Part shown: piece by piece, positions 4,645 through 8,107 of the stretch
Position numbering within the stretch: position 1 is the first letter of the stretch
Layout: every line of letters starts with the position of its first letter
DNA from: an uncultured Flavobacteriales bacterium
Lineage (GTDB): Bacteria; Bacteroidota; Bacteroidia; Flavobacteriales; Crocinitomicaceae
Length of the DNA stretch: 8,107 bases
Assembly: GCA_946479125.1 (NCBI GenBank)
Contig: CAMLET010000124.1
Coordinates: forward strand, 1 to 8,107
Direction: 5' to 3'
The notes under the pieces: generated by a model
The model's input: the letters and a program-made list of their open reading frames with translations, nothing else
What the model was told of the DNA's origin: nothing
The model's database searches: none
Program-made: the position numbers and the translations under genes

Positions 4645-6531
4645 ATGAATTTTTTAGTGAATGACTCAATTATCAACGCTGTTAGCTGGACATTAATCCA
4701 TTCGCTTTGGCTAGGACTTGTAGTGGCTTTTTTGGCTGCAGTTGTCCTTTTTCTTACCAAAAAATCAACTTCGGCAGTTCGCTACAATTTACTCGCAGGA
4801 TTGAGTGTTGCGTTTTTGGTCACCATCAGCTTCATTTTCTATAATGAGTTTGAAACTCAGGTTCCTGTTTCTTACATCGACAGTACAGTGAAAAGTAAGC
4901 TTCAATCAGAACATCTGGTTTCAATTTCAGCTCCTGTAATGAAGGAAGAGGCGAGTGGACCACTCTCAATAATAGCTGAATTCATAAGTAATTATGGTTC
5001 ATGGATAGTGTTTAGTTGGTTTGTCATTTTTATTTTCAAATTCATACGAATGACGGGTGATTTACGACAAGTTTACCGTGCACGAAACTACCAAACGGTT
5101 TCTCCTACGGAAATGTGGTTGAAGCGCGTTTCAGAACTTCAGGTTTCATTGAAAATCAAACGAAAGGTTCAATTACTCGAATCCAGATTAGTAACAATTC
5201 CGTCGGTAACCGGGTTTTTCAAACCAATTATTTTGGTACCCATCGGCTTGTTGAATAATATTCCCCAAGAGCAGGTAGAAGCTATTTTACTGCATGAGCT
5301 GGCACATATACGTCGTAGTGATTATGTAGTGAATTTGATGCAGACTTTCATTGAAATCTTGTTTTTCTTCAATCCTGGTATTTTGTGGATTTCCTTTTTG
5401 CTGAAAGACGAACGTGAAAATTGCTGTGATGATTTGGCTATCAGCGTAACAAACAATAAAAAGGAATTTGTCAATGCCTTAGTTTCATTCCAGGAATACA
5501 GTCTGAGTAACCAGCGTTTCGCGCTGCAATTCGGTGATCAAAAAATGAAACTGGCAGACCGTGCAAAACGAATTCTTTTCAACACGAATAAGATGTTTAG
5601 TGTTCGTGAAAAGTACTTTCTGTCAGCATGTGTGGCGATGAGTGTGATTCTGCTTTTGGTGGTTTTGAACGTGAATTCCTCTTCCGCGCAGGAAATTAAA
5701 AAATCTGCGGCTGATAGCTTGAATAGCGAAAAGTACAATCCAAAGGAGATTCCGGAAGGAACTGCTATCAAATACGTGGAGAGCACGAACGGAAAAGAGT
5801 CGCACATATACATTTTCAAGAGTGAAGGAATACTGTATCAGGTTCCTGAAAATCTGGAAAACTTTAAGGTCAATGGCAAATTGATTTCTGGAAAGGATAA
5901 GGAGAAATACCTTCCTCAGATCAAACAGTTAATTGATGGATATGAAGAAGCTCTCAATTCAACTGGTGACGGTTCTGATGTTGATACTTCAGAAGAAGAG
6001 CGAATTATTGATGAAGCATCCCGAATTATAGACAAGCACTCGGCAGTTATTGACAAGCATACTGCAATTATTGATAAACATGTGGCGATTATTGATAAGC
6101 AGGTGAAAATACTGGACACCGAAACCAGCAAAAAGCAAGAGGATATTAACTGGAAAAAATATAACGAGGCGCAGCGTCGAATCGAGCAAGAGCAGAGGAA
6201 AATCGAGATTGAATCAGAAAAGATTGATAAGGAAGCGCTCAAAATTGACGAGCAAGCGCGTAAGATAGATGAGCAATCGCGCAAGATGGATCTTAAATTT
6301 AAGTTACAGGAAAAAGAAGCGAATCGGATGGCTTTAGTTCACGACGAACTCACTCAAACAATTTTGGATGATCTGAAAAAAGCAGGTTTTAAAGACAAGA
6401 TTGATTCCTTTGAACTTAGCGAGAAAGCGGTAAAAGTCAATGGTAAAACACAACCAGATGCCATCTTTCAAAAAGTAAAAAAACACACCAAACCCGGCAT
6501 GCGCGTTGTTTACAATGTTGAAGTGGATTAA
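4645..6531 (+). CDS. M56 (BlaR1/MecR1-type) membrane metalloprotease with heptad-array periplasmic region
   Basis: A 628-residue signal-transducing membrane protease, partner of the upstream repressor. Membrane segments are at about 12-37, 45-66, 107-133, near 230-252, and 324-344. The opening NAVSWTLIHSLWLGL is typical of Bacteroidota M56 proteins. The zinc motif HELAH is at 217-221 (H217, E218, H221), followed by ERENCCDD at 256-263, which supplies the third ligand. Residues 346-628 should be periplasmic. No penicillin-binding (class D beta-lactamase-like) domain is present. Instead there is a small module (about 370-416, FKVNGKLIS), an acidic linker, six heptads of the type IIDKHxA (453-494), a 15-residue break, six heptads of the type ARKIDEQ (510-551), and a tail (566-628) with a second VNGK stretch (VKVNGKTQPDAIFQKVKKH). 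The tail resembles the C-terminal module of other Bacteroidota M56 proteins as I recall them. The signal sensed is unknown; envelope stress, metal or cell-wall state are possible. The operon ends at the 6617-6653 terminator. Confidence 0.9.
   Translation: MNFLVNDSIINAVSWTLIHSLWLGLVVAFLAAVVLFLTKKSTSAVRYNLLAGLSVAFLVTISFIFYNEFETQVPVSYIDSTVKSKLQSEHLVSISAPVMKEEASGPLSIIAEFISNYGSWIVFSWFVIFIFKFIRMTGDLRQVYRARNYQTVSPTEMWLKRVSELQVSLKIKRKVQLLESRLVTIPSVTGFFKPIILVPIGLLNNIPQEQVEAILLHELAHIRRSDYVVNLMQTFIEILFFFNPGILWISFLLKDERENCCDDLAISVTNNKKEFVNALVSFQEYSLSNQRFALQFGDQKMKLADRAKRILFNTNKMFSVREKYFLSACVAMSVILLLVVLNVNSSSAQEIKKSAADSLNSEKYNPKEIPEGTAIKYVESTNGKESHIYIFKSEGILYQVPENLENFKVNGKLISGKDKEKYLPQIKQLIDGYEEALNSTGDGSDVDTSEEERIIDEASRIIDKHSAVIDKHTAIIDKHVAIIDKQVKILDTETSKKQEDINWKKYNEAQRRIEQEQRKIEIESEKIDKEALKIDEQARKIDEQSRKMDLKFKLQEKEANRMALVHDELTQTILDDLKKAGFKDKIDSFELSEKAVKVNGKTQPDAIFQKVKKHTKPGMRVVYNVEVD
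6001..6126 (+). repeat. Six 21-bp coding repeats (IIDKH heptads) in the M56 gene
   Basis: Six consecutive 7-codon units start at 6001, 6022, 6043, 6064, 6085 and 6106, encoding residues 453-494. Ile or Val occupies the second position of every unit and Asp the fourth; units 2-5 are xIIDKHx-like, with His at 465, 472 and 479. The codons differ at silent positions (gac/gat, aag/aaa, cac/cat), so the array is conserved as protein, not as a recent DNA expansion. Confidence 0.9.
6172..6297 (+). repeat. Second block of six heptads (ARKIDEQ type) in the M56 gene
   Basis: Units QRRIEQE, QRKIEIE, SEKIDKE, ALKIDEQ, ARKIDEQ and SRKMDLK cover residues 510-551, with Ile or Met exactly every seven residues (513, 520, 527, 534, 541, 548). 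Small or polar residues (Q, S, A) lie three positions before each. The pattern fits a charged coiled coil. The Ile register is shifted by three residues relative to the first block. Confidence 0.9.
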
Positions 6532-6616
6532 AGGTCATGTCCGAATTAGCGAGTTAACATAAGTAAGTTAAAGACAAAGCAACCATTCATGAAATGACTA
6601 GCTATTCAGATACAAG

Positions 6617-6653
6617 CAAAGCTTCGGAGTAATACTTCGGAGCTTTGTTGTTT
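6617..6653 (+). terminator. Rho-independent terminator of the BlaI/M56 operon
   Basis: 6617-6629 pairs with 6635-6647 over 13 bp around the loop TAATA, followed by TTGTTGTTT. Two pairs (6624-6640 and 6627-6637) are G-U wobbles in plus-strand RNA and would be A-C mismatches in the other direction, so it serves plus-strand transcription. It lies 85 bp after the M56 stop codon. Confidence 0.85.
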
Positions 6654-6663
6654 GCTATAGAAA

Positions 6664-6681
6664 AGTAGGAGAGAAGGCTTA
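6664..6681. repeat. 18-bp direct repeat, copy 1
   Basis: AGTAGGAGAGAAGGCTTA, identical to 7761-7778. This copy begins 6 bases beyond the stop codon of the 336-residue gene on the minus strand. The plus strand of its first 15 bases is almost pure purine. I see no hairpin of terminator quality in it. Confidence 0.85.
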
Positions 6682-6686
6682 AATCT

Positions 6687-7697
6687 TTACTTCACAGCCC
6701 ATGAAAAGGGTTTGTACTTTTTCTCTTCAAAAATAACATCATCAGTTAGTAACCAATCTTGAAGTGTTATGTACATCCGAAATCGAAATTTATCAAATGT
6801 GATATCTGAAGACTTTTTCGGACCGTTTCTATGAATTAGCATTAGGTTTAACTGAATACTGTCATTTGGATTTAGATAGTACTCTTTGGTTTGTTCAGCA
6901 TTGACTTTGCAGTAGAAATATACGGGTAGTGGATAGCGCTCATGATCGTACAAAACCATCCCTTTTAACGGCGGGAGACTCTTTTTGGTTGAAAGTTGAT
7001 ATCCGATATTTCCTGTGTTCTTGATTATTAAATCGTATTGAATCGTGTCGTTCCCGTAGATTATTTTTTCGTCTGACAACTGTAAGTGCTTGTTTGCAGA
7101 AATCCATTCGTTACTCAGTTGTTGTAAGCAGCTTTCGAACTTATATTTCTTCGTTAATTCAGCGTATTTTCTCCATGGTTCAAACGACCAGTAAGGATGT
7201 TCAGCAATCCGTTGATAGACTTGTCCAAGTACCTTTTGTAGTTGAGGGTTACTATGACACAGCATAAAATAATCACTAGAATAGAAGTTACTTTTAGAAT
7301 AGATTGTTCCAATACCCGGCACAAACACATCTCTCTGATAGAAAGTTTCCTGACTCATTGACGTTCTACCACTATCGCTTCGGAGATAATACTTAATGAA
7401 ATACCATTTTTTATCTACGCAAATACTGTCTTCAATAATCGACTTGAAACCACTTCGAAAAACATCAAAACCATCGCTCGTAAAAACACTATCAACGGTT
7501 TCTCCAAAAGTGTATCCCGTACCAATTTCCTGATCACCGTTTTGACGAATAAGCATTAACTGACTTTGGTTGCTGTTGTCCTTTAAGTGTCGAACTGACC
7601 GCTCCATGCCGAAACTTCCAATAAAATAAGCTTGTTGTTGACCGTTACAGATTTGCGAGAGGATGGTGAGAATAAGTAATAAAAAAGCGTTTTTCAT
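6687..7697 (-). CDS. Exported protein of unknown function, 336 residues
   Basis: I do not recognise a named family. The ATG at 7697-7695 opens directly on a signal peptide, MKNAFLLLILTILSQICNGQ; the Cys at 17 (SQIC) is a poor lipobox, so a soluble periplasmic or secreted protein is more likely than a lipoprotein. Residues 23-140 contain many short beta-type stretches (KKWYFIKYYLRSDSGR, then VFVPGIGTIYSKSNFYSSDYF). Residues 145-205 look helical (LQKVLGQVYQRIAEHPYWSFEPWRKYAELTKKY, given here in outline). Residues 207-325 look like an Ig-like beta-sandwich (TIQYDLIIKNTGNIGYQL at 218-235, then KEYYLNPNDSIQLNLMLI at 271-288). There is no sorting domain at the C-terminus. It ends WAVK. The next gene upstream on the strand shares the KEY..LNP.D motif and a repeat at its 3' end. 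No terminator was found. Confidence 0.72.
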   Translation of the reverse strand: MKNAFLLLILTILSQICNGQQQAYFIGSFGMERSVRHLKDNSNQSQLMLIRQNGDQEIGTGYTFGETVDSVFTSDGFDVFRSGFKSIIEDSICVDKKWYFIKYYLRSDSGRTSMSQETFYQRDVFVPGIGTIYSKSNFYSSDYFMLCHSNPQLQKVLGQVYQRIAEHPYWSFEPWRKYAELTKKYKFESCLQQLSNEWISANKHLQLSDEKIIYGNDTIQYDLIIKNTGNIGYQLSTKKSLPPLKGMVLYDHERYPLPVYFYCKVNAEQTKEYYLNPNDSIQLNLMLIHRNGPKKSSDITFDKFRFRMYITLQDWLLTDDVIFEEKKYKPFSWAVK

Positions 7698-7760
7698 ACT
7701 GCTGTGTTATATTCTAGTGTTGATATTGTTCAATTAAACTCGTGTCTAACCTTGCGTTAT

Positions 7761-7778
7761 AGTAGGAGAGAAGGCTTA
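7761..7778. repeat. 18-bp direct repeat, copy 2
   Basis: AGTAGGAGAGAAGGCTTA, identical to 6664-6681. Here the last three bases (7776-7778) are the TAA stop codon of the partial minus-strand gene. In both places GAAGTAA occurs at the stop on the minus strand (GTGAAGTAA and AAGAAGTAA), so the two 3' ends are alike beyond the exact repeat. Confidence 0.85.
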
Positions 7779-8107
7779 CTTCTTAGCTTTCAAAACCGGG
7801 CCATATCGCCAATGCATCTTGTTTTTCTCTTCTGGCAACCAAGGACAACTCAATGCATTTGAAAACAATAAGTGAAGGAGGGTCATTGAGCCGTAAAATT
7901 GAAGACCATCATAGACGATTTGATCATTTTTACTTAAAAACTGTCCCGAGATGACAACTGTATCACCAGGGTTCAGAATAATGTATTCTTTTAAGCGCAT
8001 CGTGGAATACGACCATGGACTTTTCAACGAGTCAATAACGCATGCGCCTTTTATGGTTTGAGCAGATGTCGTTGGTCCAAAATGCGTTCCTTGACCAAAG
8101 AAGTAAG
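7776..8107 (-). CDS. C-terminal part of a hypothetical protein, cut by the window edge
   Basis: The frame is open from the window's right edge to the TAA at 7778-7776, giving 109 visible residues from YFFGQGTHFGPTTS to GPVLKAKK. The gene therefore starts outside the window; a TTG at 8027 could be taken for a start, but the reading frame continues well beyond it with protein-like composition. Visible are a strand-rich stretch (MRLKEYIILNPGDTVVISGQ at 36-55) and a Tyr/Leu-rich segment (FYGSMTLLHLLFSNALSCPW at 70-89). KEYIILNPGDTVVI resembles KEYYLNPNDSIQL in the 336-residue protein downstream, so the two may be diverged relatives. I do not recognise a family. It is probably cotranscribed with the 336-residue gene or in a tandem array, 78 bp apart. 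Confidence 0.7.
   Translation of the reverse strand, partial: YFFGQGTHFGPTTSAQTIKGACVIDSLKSPWSYSTMRLKEYIILNPGDTVVISGQFLSKNDQIVYDGLQFYGSMTLLHLLFSNALSCPWLPEEKNKMHWRYGPVLKAKK

Noticed and set aside
5916..6284. 122-residue Ser/Ile-rich frame antisense to the M56 heptads
   Set aside because: Its repeats are the mirror of the heptad codons on the other strand; no promoter, sensible start or separate coding signal.
4222..6531. Beta-lactam resistance locus
   Set aside because: There is no penicillin-binding domain in the M56 protein and no beta-lactamase or PBP2a gene in the window.
8027..8107. TTG at 8027 as the start of the last minus-strand gene
   Set aside because: The frame stays open to the window edge with protein-like composition, so the gene most likely begins outside.

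Overview
The window looks like chromosomal DNA of a marine or freshwater Bacteroidota bacterium, probably of the Flavobacteriia or Cryomorphaceae kind. The evidence is low-GC DNA, a secreted M43 (cytophagalysin/pappalysin-type) metalloprotease ending in a type IX secretion (Por) sorting domain, a Bacteroidota-style BlaI/M56 pair, start codons mostly without Shine-Dalgarno sequences, and promoters matching the phylum consensus (TTG, about 19-20 bp, TAnnTTTG). No rRNA, tRNA, CRISPR array, insertion sequence or integrase is visible. No stretch longer than 300 bases lacks a gene; the largest gap is about 240 bp.

Layout. Positions 1-66 hold a minus-strand terminator for an unrecognised 154-residue protein with a disordered N-terminus (71-535, minus). 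A 192-bp divergent intergenic region follows. It holds a strong palindrome and a predicted promoter for a MarR-family regulator (728-1414, plus). Convergent to that gene lies an SRPBCC/AHSA1-like protein (1453-1911, minus), and upstream of it on the same strand the M43 protease (1981-3981, minus). A 240-bp divergent region separates the protease from a two-gene plus-strand operon: a BlaI/MecI-type repressor (4222-4623) and an M56 BlaR1/MecR1-type membrane metalloprotease (4645-6531). The operon ends in a clear terminator near 6617-6653. The right end holds two minus-strand genes of unknown function: a 336-residue exported protein (6687-7697) and the C-terminal part of a gene cut by the window edge (7776-8107). 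They share a short protein motif, and an 18-bp exact DNA repeat lies at both 3' ends.

How the genes work together. The BlaI and M56 proteins should form a signal-transduction pair in which the membrane protease senses a periplasmic signal and brings about inactivation of the repressor. Here the periplasmic sensor is not a penicillin-binding domain but a helical region with two six-heptad arrays, the first carrying a His every seven residues. No beta-lactamase is present, so the input and target genes are unknown. The blaI-like gene has an exact -7 element four bases before its ATG, suggesting a leaderless mRNA, and a palindrome in the promoter spacer. The MarR gene has two AGTA-N8-TACT sites 42 bp apart straddling its promoter, suggesting autoregulation. 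The most unusual items are the heptad-array sensor, the two operator-promoter arrangements and the repeat-linked gene pair. I cannot say from sequence alone that any of these is undescribed.
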